A stretch of 64,000 bases of DNA from contig JAVGVS010000056.1 in the NCBI GenBank assembly GCA_032718565.1, forward strand, positions 698,501 through 762,500, in the 5' to 3' direction. Shown here in pieces: positions 48,527 to 59,892 of this stretch. A model generated the notes under the pieces. The model was not told where the DNA came from and did not search any database. It saw only the letters and a list, made by a program, of their open reading frames with translations. A program made the translations under genes and the position numbers. Origin of the DNA: Distichodus sexfasciatus (lineage: Eukaryota > Chordata > Actinopteri > Characiformes > Distichodontidae). Numbering within the stretch: position 1 is the first letter of the stretch; the number at the start of each line of letters is the position of its first letter.

Positions 48527-48670
48527 AGAGGAAGTTAAGCGACAGATTCACTCATGACTGTATATGCTTCGAGGAGCGTTAACCCGCTCGTGTGAGTGAT
48601 TGAGATTCGACTCCGTCTCTAGAGGAAGTTAAGCGACAGATTCACTCATGAGTGTTTGTGCTTCGTGCCG
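48527..48670 (+). repeat. Local duplication, period ~94 bp
   Basis: 'tagaggaagttaagcgacagattcactcatga' occurs at about 48527 and 48621, in each case followed by a 'gcttcg' stretch. It lies in a region (48330-48980) with repeated 'gagtcac' and 'gattcgactc' motifs reminiscent of the hAT-like end at 2497-2602. Confidence 0.7.
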
Positions 48671-49365
48671 CACTACTGATTCGACTGACACGAGTCCCAT
48701 AGTCTATAAGAGGATTCAACTCTGTAGAAAGTTCTTAGGATCCCTCTTTTGAGTGTGGTGCTGCAAACGAACTGTAAGTTATGACATTTTTAGCAGATAT
48801 ACTTGCTACTATGGCTGTTTTGACCTTGTAATGATGTAATGATGGGGTTTATATTAAAGTCATGGTGTAGTTAGAACTCGATGGATATGGGTTAATGGAG
48901 ACCCTAGATTCGTGACTCTTGAGTCATTTAATGGATCCGGGTGATTCACCCGGGTGAGTCATAAAACTCTCCGGCTCTAGTATATATAGTTAAATCTATA
49001 AACACAAAAAAGCCAGCCGTGCTTTGTGTCCTCTGGTGGATAAACTCTCCAGTGACAACACTCATGGTATGACTGATGAATCTCTCTTCTGTCTCTTCAG
49101 TTTCTTCTTTATTTGTTATTTATGTCATTTGTCAAAGCAGTTTTTTTGGTGGAAAATATCAACACAGTCATCACAGATATACCTGTCAGACCGTAGTTAA
49201 AATTCAAGACTCCTTATTTGTCATGTATGTAGTTATACAAGTACACAAACATATACAAATTACAATAGAAATGAGCAAAAAGATCATTTTTAAAGAAGCA
49301 ATACAAGTAATAAAATGTCAAAATATCTACATGTGCTGATTAAAAACGAGAATGGCATTCATATA

Positions 49366-49917
49366 CACTACCAGTCAAAAGTTTGGACACACCTTCCCAG
49401 CCCATGTTTTTTCTTTATTTTCATTACTATTTACATTGTAGATTCTCACTAAAGGCATCAAACTATGAATGAACTGTGTAAAGGCCATATGACCCAGAAG
49501 GAGAGTGATGGAGTGCTGCACCAGATGGCCTGGCCTCCACGGTCACCTGACCAAACCCTATCAAGATGGTTTGGGATGAGATGGACCGCAGAGTGAAGGC
49601 AAAAGGGCCAACGAGTGCTCAGCATCTCTGGGAACTCCTTCAAGACTGTTGGAAAACCATTTCAGGTGACTACCTCATGAAGCTCATCGAGAGAATGCCA
49701 AGAGTGTGCAAAGCAGTGATCAAAGCAAAGGGTGGTTATTTTCAAGAATCTAAGATATAAAACATGTTTTGGGTTATTTCACACTTTTTGTTTACTACAT
49801 AATTCCATATGTGTTCATTCATAGTGTCTTCAGTGAGAATCTACAATGTAAATAGTCATGATAATAAAGAATAAAACATTGAATGGGAAGGTGCGTCCAA
49901 ACTTTTGACTGGTAGTA
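49366..49917 (+). pseudogene. Tc1-like transposon, internally deleted
   Basis: Terminal inverted repeats CACTACCAGTCAAAAGTTTG and 'caaacttttgactggtagta' with TA on both outer sides (49364-49365 and 49918-49919). The remaining coding part gives the C-terminus of the transposase, WDEMDRRVKAKGPTSAQ to VIKAKGGYFQESKI (49569-49760). The DNA-binding part and the first two catalytic Asp residues are deleted, so it cannot move itself. Confidence 0.92.
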
Positions 49918-50349
49918 TATGTTCAAATCCAACATATTTACACAAGCTCCGGTCAAAAGAAATAAAAATGTTGCCAAGGTGCCAAAAAGCTGAGCGCACT
50001 CAGGGAAGAGAAACATAGCTTGTCTTCATCCAAGCGAGCGACGGCTGCTAGGCTTTCTTTTCACGCTTTTGTAACCAAGGTTGCGTTCCAGTGAAAATTG
50101 CTGCCTCGTGTTGGCGAGAGCGAGGCCGAGCGCTGAACGATGAGATGACGGCCGGCGGTGTTTGGCAGTGAGAGAGGAGGAGCGCTGGAAGCTGGAGTCT
50201 GGCAGTGGAAGTGAAAAACCTCACCGGCACGATGGTACAAAAGCGGTGCGATAGCGTCAGAGTCGAGACGTACGACATGTTGCGGAACGTTTCCACATGC
50301 GTCGTGTCCGGGTTCGAGCTTGGGAATAAAGCACCAACTGCGTTAACTG

Positions 50350-50799
50350 TGGCTCTTTCACTCTGTCCTTCACTGTTTCGTTCACCCCCTTCACCCCCCG
50401 TCTCTCTCTTTCTCTTCTTTCCTTTCTTTTCTCACTCTCTGTCCCTCTCTCTTTGTTTTCCTCTCTGTCTTTCCTCCTTTTTTATTTCCTTTCCCCTCTC
50501 TCTCTTTCCGATCCTCTCCCTCTCTGCTATGACTGTGCCTCTTTCACTCTGTTCCTCACTCTTTTTTCCCACTCTTCACCCCATTTCTCTCTCTTTCACT
50601 TTTCTCTCTCTCTCTCTCTCTCCCTCTCTCTCTCTCCCCCTGCCTGTCTCTCCTCCTTTTTATTTCCTTCCACATCTCTCTCTCCCTGCTTTATATCAGT
50701 CTCTCGCCCTCACTTCTTTAACTGTCCCTCTTTCATTCTGTCCTTCACTTTTTCTTTCACGCTGTCCTTCTGTCCTTCATCCCCCTTTCTCTCTCTTTG

Positions 50800-50831
<32 letters not shown>

Positions 50832-50911
50832 AATGTCTCTCTGTCTCTCGCTCTCTCTCTCTCTGTCTGTCTCTCTCTCTGTCTGTCTCTCTGTCTCTGT
50901 CTCGCTTTCTC

Positions 50912-50946
<35 letters not shown>

Positions 50947-51132
50947 CTCTCTCTCCAACTCAACAGTTGCTTTTCACTCTGTCCTTCACTCTTTTTTCCA
51001 CTCTGTCCTTCTCTCTCTTTCTCTTCCTTCCCTTCTTTTCTTTCTTCTTTCTCTCTTTCACTCATTCTCTCTCTCTCTCTCTCTCTGTTTGTTGCTCTCT
51101 TTGTCTTTCTCCTATCATCCTTTTTTCCTTTC

Positions 51133-51182
<50 letters not shown>

Positions 51183-51300
51183 TCTTCAACTCTCTTCTTC
51201 CTTTTCCTTTCTGTACTTCACTCACTCTTTATCTTGCTCCTTATCTCTATCCTTCTCAGTCTTTATCTATCCATCACTTTCTCAATCTGTCCCTCCTTCC
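50350..51300 (+). repeat. ~950-bp CT-rich (polypyrimidine) tract
   Basis: The plus strand is almost wholly C/T, with many (CT)n and CTGTCT runs. This gives long Ser/Leu/Phe frames in all three forward frames and Glu/Arg frames in reverse, none of which are genes. A repeated sub-motif 'ctgtgcctctttcactctgtccttcact' recurs at about 50350, 50535, 50725 and 50975, so the tract probably grew by unit duplication. Confidence 0.92.
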
Positions 51301-51679
51301 ATCCATGCTTCTCCGCCTGTTGGTTTAATGTCCACTGCTGGACGGCATTTACCCGGCTGTGTTCACCGTGCCAATGCAGCACTACTCGTGGAAACGGTGT
51401 CGTGTCTCTGTCATGTCTGTTACACAGACTCAAGAATTCACCCACGTTCTAGAGCCAGATTACACTCTTATGCTTGGCACTTCTGGTAATGACACATCGC
51501 TTTCCATTTACATTCGGATTTTCTTGGCAAAATAAAAAGCAAACCCTCATTGCGCGTGCCCGGCTCTCCGACTGTCTCCCTCACACGCGGCTCAGAGCCA
51601 CCCGTCTTTACAAAATGACAAGCACCTTCCTCCCCGCTTCCCACTTTTCCCCGAATCTTTCATCATCATCACGATGATC

Positions 51680-51890
51680 AGGGGTCTCGGACGCCGCAGC
51701 GCTAAAATATCACGGTGTGATGGGGATAAATGACCCAATCACTCAGTTGGAAGCGTTTGCCCTTCTTTATTTTTAACTGCTGCTCATTCGGCTGGCTGAA
51801 TTTTAATCACGGGAACGAGGCAGACAGTCAGCTTGCTTCAAAGGGCCAAAAGGATAAAGTTTGAGGGAGGAGGGGAGGGGAAAAAAAGCA
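51680..51890. other. Non-repetitive block after the CT tract
   Basis: Sequence around 'aaatatcacggtgtgatggg', 'gataaatgacccaatcactc' and 'tggctgaattttaatcacgg' has no repeat signature. It is a possible conserved non-coding element on composition only. Confidence 0.15.
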
Positions 51891-52620
51891 GTGTGAGGTT
51901 TTTGTCAGCCATCGGAGCTTGGAAGGAGGGCGAAAAAACAAGTGCAAAGATGCTGTCAGATCTTGGCATGCCACATAGCTGGGGATTTATTTGGATGCCT
52001 CCTGATGTGGCTCTGAGACCTCACCTTGCAAATATTAGGACCAATTTGGTTGGTAATAGGTTGACACTGTGATAACCGTAAACTAAAATATCTAGTATTA
52101 GGGTGTTGTGATTACAGCTGTAAAATGTTATTGTGAAATGTCAAAAAATGTTTTTCAATTGATTTTAAATTTAGGGAACATTTAGAACTTTAGTAAATGT
52201 GTATGTTAAGAGAGAGAGAGAGACAGATGAAAAGCAGATGGAATGAAGCACCAGTCACAGAAGATAAAGTTGTTGTTTTGTCCAGATATTTTATTACTGA
52301 AACGTTCAAACTGCTTGGATAAAGCAACTATTTAAACTCTAAACACCTGGACGAATACTTTTACTTTTGTTAGAATTTCAAAAACAGTCAAAATGATCCA
52401 CATGGATAAGATTATATCAGTTCAAAATGTCCATTTTGATTCATTTTCGATAAATTACCGTGACTTTTTCAACCCATGAAACCGAAAACAGCACATGTCT
52501 AGTTAATAATATCCTTCTACTGGAACGCTTCAGGCCACGAAAGTTCCTATTCAATGTCCTGTTTTGTGTTTCCATAGAATCATAGGCGGGACTGATGGAG
52601 ATTGCCTCTTCTTTTGTTAT

Positions 52621-52790
52621 GGGACAGTTGGTAGCGTAACGGAGTGTTCGCCCCGTGAACGGAAGGTCGCCAGTAAATGTACCGTCTCCAAGCAGTGCTT
52701 CCTGTGTGCTGCCAAAAAAGTAGCCCACTGCTCCTTCACGGATGGGTCACTGTGGTGCACTGTGTGCTGTGCTGTGCTGTGACACACTAA
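52621..52790 (+). repeat. SINE-B with internal deletion
   Basis: Head 'gggacagttggtagcgtaac' then, after 'cggaaggtcgccagtaaa', the B box and the adjacent body are missing and the sequence resumes at 'accgtctccaagcagtgctt'. It lies about 58 bp upstream of another SINE-B in the same orientation. Confidence 0.85.
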
Positions 52791-52848
52791 TTCCTATGAG
52801 TCCTTCTCCACTGCTCCACTACTTATTTGCTGTTTTATTCCTACGCTG

Positions 52849-53097
52849 GGGCAGATGGTATTGTAACAGTTAGGAGCTTGGACCCAGTGATCGGAAGGTC
52901 GCCGCTCCAAGTCCCAGACTGGTAAAGGTACCACTGAGGTACTCTTGAGCAAGGTACCATCCCCAAACACTGCTCCCCATCCGCTGCCAGAAAAATTGCC
53001 CACTGCTCTTTCACGCATGGGTCAAATGCAGAGGTCATGGTGAACTGTGGGCTGTGCTGTGGTGTGTTCACCACGACAAATAATAACTCACTTAAAT
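52849..53097 (+). repeat. SINE-B, near full length
   Basis: Head 'ggggcagatggtattgtaac', mutated B-box region 'cgctccaagtccc', body 'ggtaccactgaggtactctt' and tail 'cacgacaaataataactcac'. Confidence 0.88.
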
Positions 53098-53515
53098 TCA
53101 ATTTTTCCATCACCATGTTTCTGATGTCTGTTCTCTTGTTCTATCTTCTATCTGACTTGACTTTCTCTTACGTATGTTCACAAAGTTAGATGTCCAAGCA
53201 TCATGTCCAAGCAGGCCATGCTGACCCTAGACTTTCTATTTCTGGTTTACTACCTAACAGGCCTTGGGTCAACCGAAACATTTGAGACTCTGAGATTTGT
53301 TGAGAGTCATTGTAACTGCAGTGATCGCAACACCTTTCTACTAGTCTCTATAAACCTTAAGCTTGAGCTTAAGATGCAGCTTTGTCTTTGGCTCTCTATG
53401 AACCTGGGATTCCGTCACGAATATCCAACAGTTCCTTTTGGCATCTCTGCGTGCCAAGATGTGCAGATAATGAGGGGGAGAAATAATGGCTGTCTGCCCC
53501 AGTGTTCTTCGTCCT

Positions 53516-53551
53516 CCTCTCCATCCTCCTCTCCTCTCCTCTCCTCTCCTT
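53516..53551 (+). repeat. (CTCCT)n pentanucleotide repeat
   Basis: CTCCT/TCCTC units. The 183-codon plus-strand frame crossing it (53203-53754) has no recognised domain and I do not call it a gene. Confidence 0.85.
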
Positions 53552-54149
53552 GGCTTTATTTCTGGGCAGGGGGCCAACGTTTGCCCATGACGGTTCACGA
53601 AGCCTCCGGGTGTCTCTATTCTCACTGCTATTGCAGATTACAGGCCCGACCACCAGAGCCAGCTGATTTTTTTGTGAGCGCTCCAACCCAACCACAATAC
53701 ACCAACCACTGTGGGCTTGAACTGAATCCGAGGGAAGCTACTTTTAAACGGTAGCTTCTCAAGTTACTTGCTACTTATGACTTAAAGTCTTCATAACTCT
53801 GACTGAATCATGTGAACTCTTCCTGTCTGACGCTCACCAGCTTGCTTCTACATCCAGTTATTGCCACACTGCACTTTATGAATATAGATTCTTGCTTCCA
53901 TCTTCCATCCATCTTGGACTCTATCCTCTGACTTCATCTTGCAGCTGCCAAGAGCGTTGCTGTGATGCAACAAGCATGCAGAGCATGGGCATGGTAGCCA
54001 ATCAGATGCCTTTTCCACCAGTGCAACACCAGTCAGAAACAGAAAATAACTGATTTTGTAATGTGATGTAATGTGTTTTGTCACACTACATCACACTGTT
54101 TGTCAAAAAGTAGTTAATTTTAATGCTACAACATTTCCAGGATCCAGTC

Positions 54150-54278
54150 GTAGTGTAAGGCCAAGGGAGTTGGCAGAGTCACCAGAAGGTTAGCGGCTCA
54201 AGTCCTGGGCTGATAAAGGTACCACTGAGCAAGGTACTGTCCCCAAGTACCACTCACTGGAAGCTGCTGTTAGACAGT
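54150..54278 (+). repeat. SINE-B fragment, plus arm of an inverted pair
   Basis: Head-side part with 'agggagttggcagagtcacc', 'aaaggtaccactgagcaagg' and 'tactgtccccaagtacc'. It ends at the junction with a minus-strand copy. Confidence 0.75.
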
Positions 54279-54465
54279 GAGTTATTGTTTGTATTATTTG
54301 CACAGTGCACCACAACGAAATGTGACCTCTGGGAGTAGTGCTTGAGAACGGTACTTTGCTCATAAGTACCTCAGTGGTACCTTGATCGGTCCTGGGATTC
54401 GAACCGATGACCTTCCGATCACGGGACGAACGCCCTAACCGTTATGCTAGCAACGACAACCGTTT
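54279..54465 (-). repeat. SINE-B, minus arm of an inverted pair
   Basis: Tail 'gtgagttattgtttgtatta', 'cagtgcaccacaacgaaatg', 'taagtacctcagtggtacct', B box 'gggattcgaacc' and A-box end 'aaccgttatgctagcaacg'. With 54150-54278 it forms a tail-to-tail inverted repeat that could fold in the transcript. Confidence 0.85.
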
Positions 54466-54588
54466 CATGGTCAAGTGCAGAGGCCACACTGAGGCTCACT
54501 CACTGAAAAAGTAGCTTCTCTGCTGATATGCTAAGGAAAAAAGTTAGTAGAGTTGCTGCTCGTAGTTAACTATTCCCCAACACTGACG
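54466..54588. mobile_element. hAT-like terminus 'gtagttaactattccccaacactg'
   Basis: Ends at 'actattccccaacactg', inverse of the CAGTGTTGGGGAATAGTTAA type. Related 'gctacttttaaacggtagct' sequence at 53740-53790 suggests one hAT-like element of roughly 850 bp carrying the SINE-B pair inside it. Confidence 0.55.
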
Positions 54589-55288
54589 TAAAAAGAGGTA
54601 GTTGTTTGCATGTGCCTCCCTTAACCGCCAAAGCTTTTACACTGAACACGAGGCTGTTTCCCTTGTCTTTCCTGTACCGCGGTCGATGGGCCTTTTGACG
54701 AGCGAGGAGGCGTCGGCGTCGGCGTCGTCTCAGCTCTCTGATGTTGTGCTCGGCTATGCGTGACGCCTGAAAAAGGGAAGTGGGAGTCATTGTCACTTCG
54801 GAGGATGTCTCAGTTCAGCGCTGGTAGACGAGGCCGGGACGACGTTTAAGCCGATCACAAACCCAACTAGTGCTTTTTCCGGCGGAGAACATTGTGCCGC
54901 TTGCACGCATTTGAGTGGAGATGCGCTTAGAGGCAAAAAAACACAGCCGACGTTTTCTCATCTCGCCCACAGTACCCGAGCTGCCAGGCTGTTTTCTTAT
55001 AAACGTAGTGAACAGAATGATATTGTTACATATTATACCTGCAGGTCTGTGTGTGTGCGTATGTGCGTGTATTTACTGGGTTTGAGTACTGTGTTAAATT
55101 TAGACATAGGGACTAGCATAAGGGCCCCAGAAGAGGTAGGTTTTGAGATAATGAGATAATAGGATTTGTATGGCATTGTGAGGACCTCTCATTTTTGTAT
55201 GGGAGAGTCGGTCCTTATGTGAAATAAAAAAATTTACAGAAAAGTGTAGGTTTTACTTGAAAGACTAAAGCAGATAGAATATGTTATG

Positions 55289-55354
55289 TACCGGTAGGGG
55301 TACCACTGAGGTACTCATGAGCAAAGTACCGTCTCCAAGCACTGCTTTCTGGTA
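55289..55354 (+). repeat. SINE-B body fragment
   Basis: 'ggtaccactgaggtactcat' and 'gcaaagtaccgtctccaagc', then the match stops 20 bp before the Tc1-like element at 55375. Confidence 0.75.
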
Positions 55355-55374
55355 AGATATTTGATGCTCACATA

Positions 55375-56517
55375 CAGTACTGTGCAAAAGTTTTAGGAAG
55401 GTGTGAAAAAATGCTGTAAACAAAGAATGCTTTCATAAATATAAATAATGATTGTCGTGGCAAGATTGAGCACAGCAACAAGACACAAGGTAATTATACT
55501 GCATCAGCAAGGTCTCTCCCAGACAAAGATTTCAAACTGATTTGCAGACTGGGTTTTCAAGATGTGCTGTTCAAGCTCTTTTGAAGAAGCACAAAGAAAC
55601 GGGCAACGTTGAGAATCGTAGACGCAGTGCGCGGCCAAGGAAACTTAGTGCGGCAGATGAAAGACACATCAAGCTTATTACCCTTCGAAATCGGAAGATG
55701 TCCAGCAGTGCCATCAGCTCAGAACTGGCAGAAACCAGTGGGACCCAGGTACACCCATCTACTGTCCGGAGAAGTCTGGCCAGAAGTGGTCTTCATTGAA
55801 GAGTTGCAGCCAAAAAGCCATACCTCCAACGTGGAAACAAGTATGCATGAAAACATAGGAACTGGGGTGCAGAAAAATGGCAGCAGGTGCTCTGGACGGA
55901 TGAGTCAGAATTTGAAATATTTGTCTGTAGCAGAAGGCAGTTTGTTCGTCGAAGGGCTGGAGAGTGGTACAATAATGAGTGTCTGCAGGCAACAGTGAAG
56001 CATGGTGGAGGTTCCCTGAACGTTTGGAGCTGCATTTCTGCAAATGGAGTTGGAGATTTGGTCAGGATTAATGGTGTTCTCAATGCTGAGAAATACAGGC
56101 AGATACTTATCCATCATGCAATACCATCAGGGAGGCGTATGATTGGCCCCAAATTTATTCTGCAGCAGGACAACGATCTTCAGCGTAAAGAAGAACAAGA
56201 AGGATTACATGAAGAGACAGAAGGATATGAGGAAGCCTACATCCACAGAAGATCTGTGGTTAGTTCTCCAAGATGTTTGGAACAACGTATCAGCCGAGTT
56301 CCTTCAAAAACTGTGTGCAAGTGTACCTGGAAGAATTGATGCTGTTTTGAAGGCAAAGGGTGGTCACACCAAATATTGATTTGATTTAGATTCCTCTTTT
56401 GTTCATTCACTGCATTTTGTTGATTGATGAAAATAAATGATTAACACATCCATTTTTGAAAGCATTCTTTGTTTACAGCATTTTTTCACACCTGCCTAAA
56501 ACTTTTGCACAGTACTG
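55375..56517 (+). pseudogene. Tc1-like transposon with broken transposase, 1143 bp
   Basis: Terminal inverted repeats CAGTACTGTGCAAAAGTTTT and 'aaaacttttgcacagtactg', with TA target duplications at 55373-55374 and 56518-56519. The transposase N-terminus (helix-turn-helix region) is open in 55542-55799 to ...RRSLARSGLH, then meets a TGA. After a second TGA the frame continues from 55859 with WTDESEFEIF (first catalytic Asp) and FILQQDND (second Asp). An internal deletion after DND removes the block with the third acidic residue, and the C-terminal part resumes in another frame (DYMKRQKDMRK, to 56379). The element is dead. Confidence 0.95.
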
Positions 56518-56519
56518 TA

Positions 56520-58215
56520 GCTGGATCGGGTTTCGGGGTATGACTGCGTATGTGCACATGAACAATTCGTTGTGCATAAGATGTTTTATGAAGTTTAGCA
56601 GTAAATTAGTGTTATGGTTAAAAGTCTTCATAACTGACTGAATCATGTGAACTCTTTCTGTCTGGCGCTCACCATCTTCACATATATAAAGTCTCGCTTC
56701 CATCTTCCATCCATCCATCCATCTTCCTTCTATTAAAGCTGTCATATGTTTCATTCAAAGCTGTTATAGACGCTTTGGGAATGTTTAATGTATAATTAAA
56801 TGCATCTAATGAATGGCATATTTATGGCTTGTAAAAGCATTGTGGTGGTGCACAATGAAAATCGTTACCAATTATTTGCTATTGGTTACTTGGGTAAAGG
56901 TTAAAGACGGGGTTAGATGTAACTGTAGTATTATTTACGTCTAATTATCATCTACTTCTAGAAATGCTGGTCATACCTGACTGGCCTTGTCATCCTTCTG
57001 TTTTACTGGTATTAAAGAGTTTCAATTTACTTGACTCATTTTAATGAATTTGGTAAGTATATACCGTATATATAAGAGCAGTAATACACTTTATTTGTAT
57101 TTAAATGTTTTATTTATGTTGTATTATTTACATGTCTATTATTATTACATCCTCCGTACCTCCACTTTTTTATTTCAACGAACAGAACCCAGTGTCTCTT
57201 GAGCATATATTCTATTAAATATTAGATTAGTCGTCCTTAAGCAGTACTCCATGTCGCCTAATGAACACTGACTGGAGCAGACCAGAGGCAGCTTGCCCTC
57301 GCTGCGTAACACTAAAAGAAGGGATCATGTTCCTCCTGCTCGGGAATGAGGTGGAAGTAGAGGAGGGGAAAGGAAATGACATCAGTAGCTCAGGGCTCGT
57401 TGTGCCGTCTCCTTCTCCCACAGTTTCCTCCAGTGTGCTCTGACTCATTGCACTCACCCACACACAAACACCCACACACACCCACACACACACCCCTCAA
57501 CCCCCTCCTGGGCCGCTGTGCATCTGTATGCTAAGCAGAACTCCATACGGCCCAATTTGCACAGGCCAATTTAGCGCTGTCGCTTTAGATTTGCTGGAAG
57601 AGAAAAAGGCGGGGCAGGAGCTGACCGTGGTGCTGAAATGAGCTTTCAGATAAAAACCTTCCGCACACGGTCACGTCTTCCTATTTTTGAGAGGTTCTTC
57701 TATCGACTATTTTGACTTGATGTAATCAGTACTATAGCTACACATCACCCTAACCCTAATATTAATCTCGGTAGCCAAAGGTACTTGTAGATTTTACTGG
57801 ACAAACTACAGAAGTGAAAAATTTTGCTTTTGGTTACTGAGTTTAAAGTTAAGGTCCGGTTTAACTGCCGTATTATTTACATCTAGTCATTGTGGGAGAA
57901 AATGAACTTATCGTAACCAGACTCTAACATTAACCTCTGTAACCAAACGCAAATCACGTCATTCTCCTTCTATCCTTCTATCATTCTCCTCCTGTCCGTC
58001 TTCTATTTCCCTCTCTTTCTCTCTCCTTTTGTCTTTCCTTCCTTCATTCCATTCTCTTTTCTCCTCTTTCCTTTTTCACTCTATTCAACCCCCTCCCCCG
58101 CCTTCACCTCCATCTCTTTCCTTTCTCTATCTTTCCTTTCCTTCCCCCTCTCTCTTTGTCTCTCTCTTTACCTCCATATGCATTTCTTTTGCTCCTCTTC
58201 TCTACAGTTCTCACA
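56520..58215. other. Intron stretch with little recognisable content
   Basis: Pyrimidine-rich sequence lies at 57960-58180 and a CA-rich patch at 57460-57495. The stretch 57540-57660 is unique-looking. No exon or element ends were recognised. Confidence 0.4.
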
Positions 58216-58272
58216 GCTGGGGACAGTTGGTAGCATAACAGTTAGGGCATGTACACACACACACACACACAC
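58216..58272 (+). repeat. SINE-B head joined to a (CA)n run
   Basis: The 34-bp head 'ctggggacagttggtagcat' plus 'aacagttagggca' passes straight into (AC)n. CA-rich sequence continues to about 58480. Confidence 0.75.
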
Positions 58273-58940
58273 TCACACTCACGCGTACATGCACATGATG
58301 TCCTTTCACACTATTTCAATAAGTAACACACAAATGCCTAACCCCCACTCCACACACACACACATACATTGCCATACATACACGCACATCTGTATGCACA
58401 TACACACTCACACACGCGCAGTATTCACACGTTACCCCCCCCAACCCATAATTACACCCACAACATAAAATATAGCACACGCATCCCTACACCAGCAAAT
58501 TTATATCACCAAACATACACACACACTTCCAAATGCATGCAGCAGTAGGGTTGGTGCAGAATTACACTGTTTCTCGTGGCCCAGACGCTTTAAAGCCCCA
58601 GAGGGTTGGGACGAAGCCACTCAGACGGCAATGTGACAGCGCTTAATTAGCCGTTGAGCACAGCGGTGGAAGATGTTTCACCAGAATGCAGTCTTTCCTG
58701 CTATTGCTAAGCTACTCGTTCATAGCGTGCAGAGACACGGATTAGGGGGAAGGCAGAGCAGTGGAGGAAGAGAAACAGCTAGACATGTCTCTTTAGGGGA
58801 GGAGAAGTTTAGAGTGTGATTGTGCCGACATGTGAGCCGACAGAGTGGATTACTCTCAGCTTTTCTGAATTTCTTTGTGTGTGTGTGGATTTTAGGTAAA
58901 ACTTTCCTAAACTCTTTCTTCTTTGTCTCTCTATTTGTAG

Positions 58941-59099
58941 ACACTGAGGGTTGCGATCATAGCTGGAGGAAGTTCCACGGCCACTGTTACAGGTATTTTA
59001 CCCACCGACATACATGGGAGGATGCTGAGAAGGACTGCAGGGAGCACAATGGTCACTTGGCCAGCATTCACACCAGTGAAGAGCAGGACTTCATCAATA
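58941..59099 (+). CDS. ncan: Neurocan C-type lectin domain, exon 1 of 3
   Basis: The 159-bp exon starts in phase 1 (G + AC = Asp) with DTEGCDHSWRKFHGHCYRYF, then the helix WEDAEKDCREHNGHLASIH and TSEEQDFIN. Three of the domain cysteines are here, including the N-terminal pair typical of long-form C-type lectin domains. Length and phases equal the known first lectican CLD exon. The DTEGCD start and WEDAEKDC are closest to neurocan. The domain binds tenascins and similar partners in the brain matrix in lecticans generally. The acceptor has a long CT tract and TAG at 58938-58940. The donor GTACGT starts at 59100, splitting an Asn codon. Confidence 0.96.
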
Positions 59100-59892
59100 G
59101 TACGTTTGTTCTCACTGTTCACCACTGGTACCAATGGAATGAAGTAGTGCCAATCTGTTGATAAAAGACCAAAAAAAAAAAAAAAGCTAATGACGTGTAG
59201 CAACACTAAATGTAGCAGCATTTTTCTCTCTTTGGAATTGGCAGAAGTGGCAGCTCATAGGCTACCTTACGTCACAGTGCGCTCTTAGCAGCTGCAAAAT
59301 AGAGTCAGACAGTCGAGACCTTGTAGACTGAAAAGCACCCGTTGAAAAGCAGCTTCCCCAGCACTGTCGAGCGTCACTAAAGAGGCTTCTGGCCTGCTAT
59401 CTGCCACCGTTTTGGAGACATAGGGCCATGGTGCAATTTACCAAAAATGCGTGTTTAATCGCCCAGAAAACGCTAGTCTCCACCCCTGCAATAAAGGGGC
59501 TCAAGCATTAGGAAGATTAATGGCCCCCATAATGATGTTAATCAGTAACACTGTGATTGAAATTCCATTACACCCTCACCCCTAAAGGAAAGGTTCCTCG
59601 TGAATGTATTACGGGGAAGGTGAGGAAAGCTGGAGGCACAATAACACCAGGACCCAGCACCCAGGGACTCTGTGTTCTGCACAGAGAAGTGGAGCATGGA
59701 TTCTGGCCTCAGTGGAGTCTGGGAGTGGTACATTTACAGAGGAACATCTGTCTTTGGCGGTCGTTGCTTGTCTAGTGGATTTAGTGGATCACTGGCTCAA
59801 AGGGATTGTTTTGTTTTAGTGCTGAATTTCACCCTCAGATTGTGTAAAATGATAAAAAACAGATTTTTGTTTTGTTTTCATGCCATAATCAG
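59100..59892 (+). other. ncan: Intron within lectin domain (793 bp)
   Basis: GTACGT donor to CAG acceptor (59890-59892) preceded by a T-rich tract. It contains an A16 run at 59170 and a hAT-like fragment (59225-59366). The rest is unremarkable. Confidence 0.9.
59225..59366. mobile_element. hAT-like fragment with 'cttccccagcactg' terminus
   Basis: Starts 'ttggaattggcagaagtggc', shares 'cacagtgcgctctta.cagctg' with 14425-14450 and 24478-24495, and ends 'gaaaagcagcttccccagca' plus 'ctg', an inverse CAGTGCTGGGGAAGCTNCTT terminus. Confidence 0.6.

Larger units (their letters stand above)
37317..58940 (+). other. ncan: Intron between EGF2 and the lectin domain (~21.6 kb)
   Basis: The intron runs from donor GTCAGT to acceptor TAG at 58938-58940 with a long pyrimidine tract. 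No sushi-, EGF- or lectin-like exon was found inside. Besides the elements listed separately, I recognise nothing specific in about 40600-42140, 42506-44640 and 56520-58215. Confidence 0.8.

Noticed and set aside
50205..51489. Long plus-strand frames of up to 415 codons rich in Ser, Leu and Phe
   Set aside because: They are translations of a CT-rich tract; all three forward frames are open and the reverse gives Glu/Arg runs. No domain or splice context.
53203..53754. 183-codon frame with a hydrophobic start resembling a signal peptide
   Set aside because: No recognised domain; it crosses a CTCCT simple repeat and sits between SINE-B and hAT-like sequence in an intron. Probably chance.
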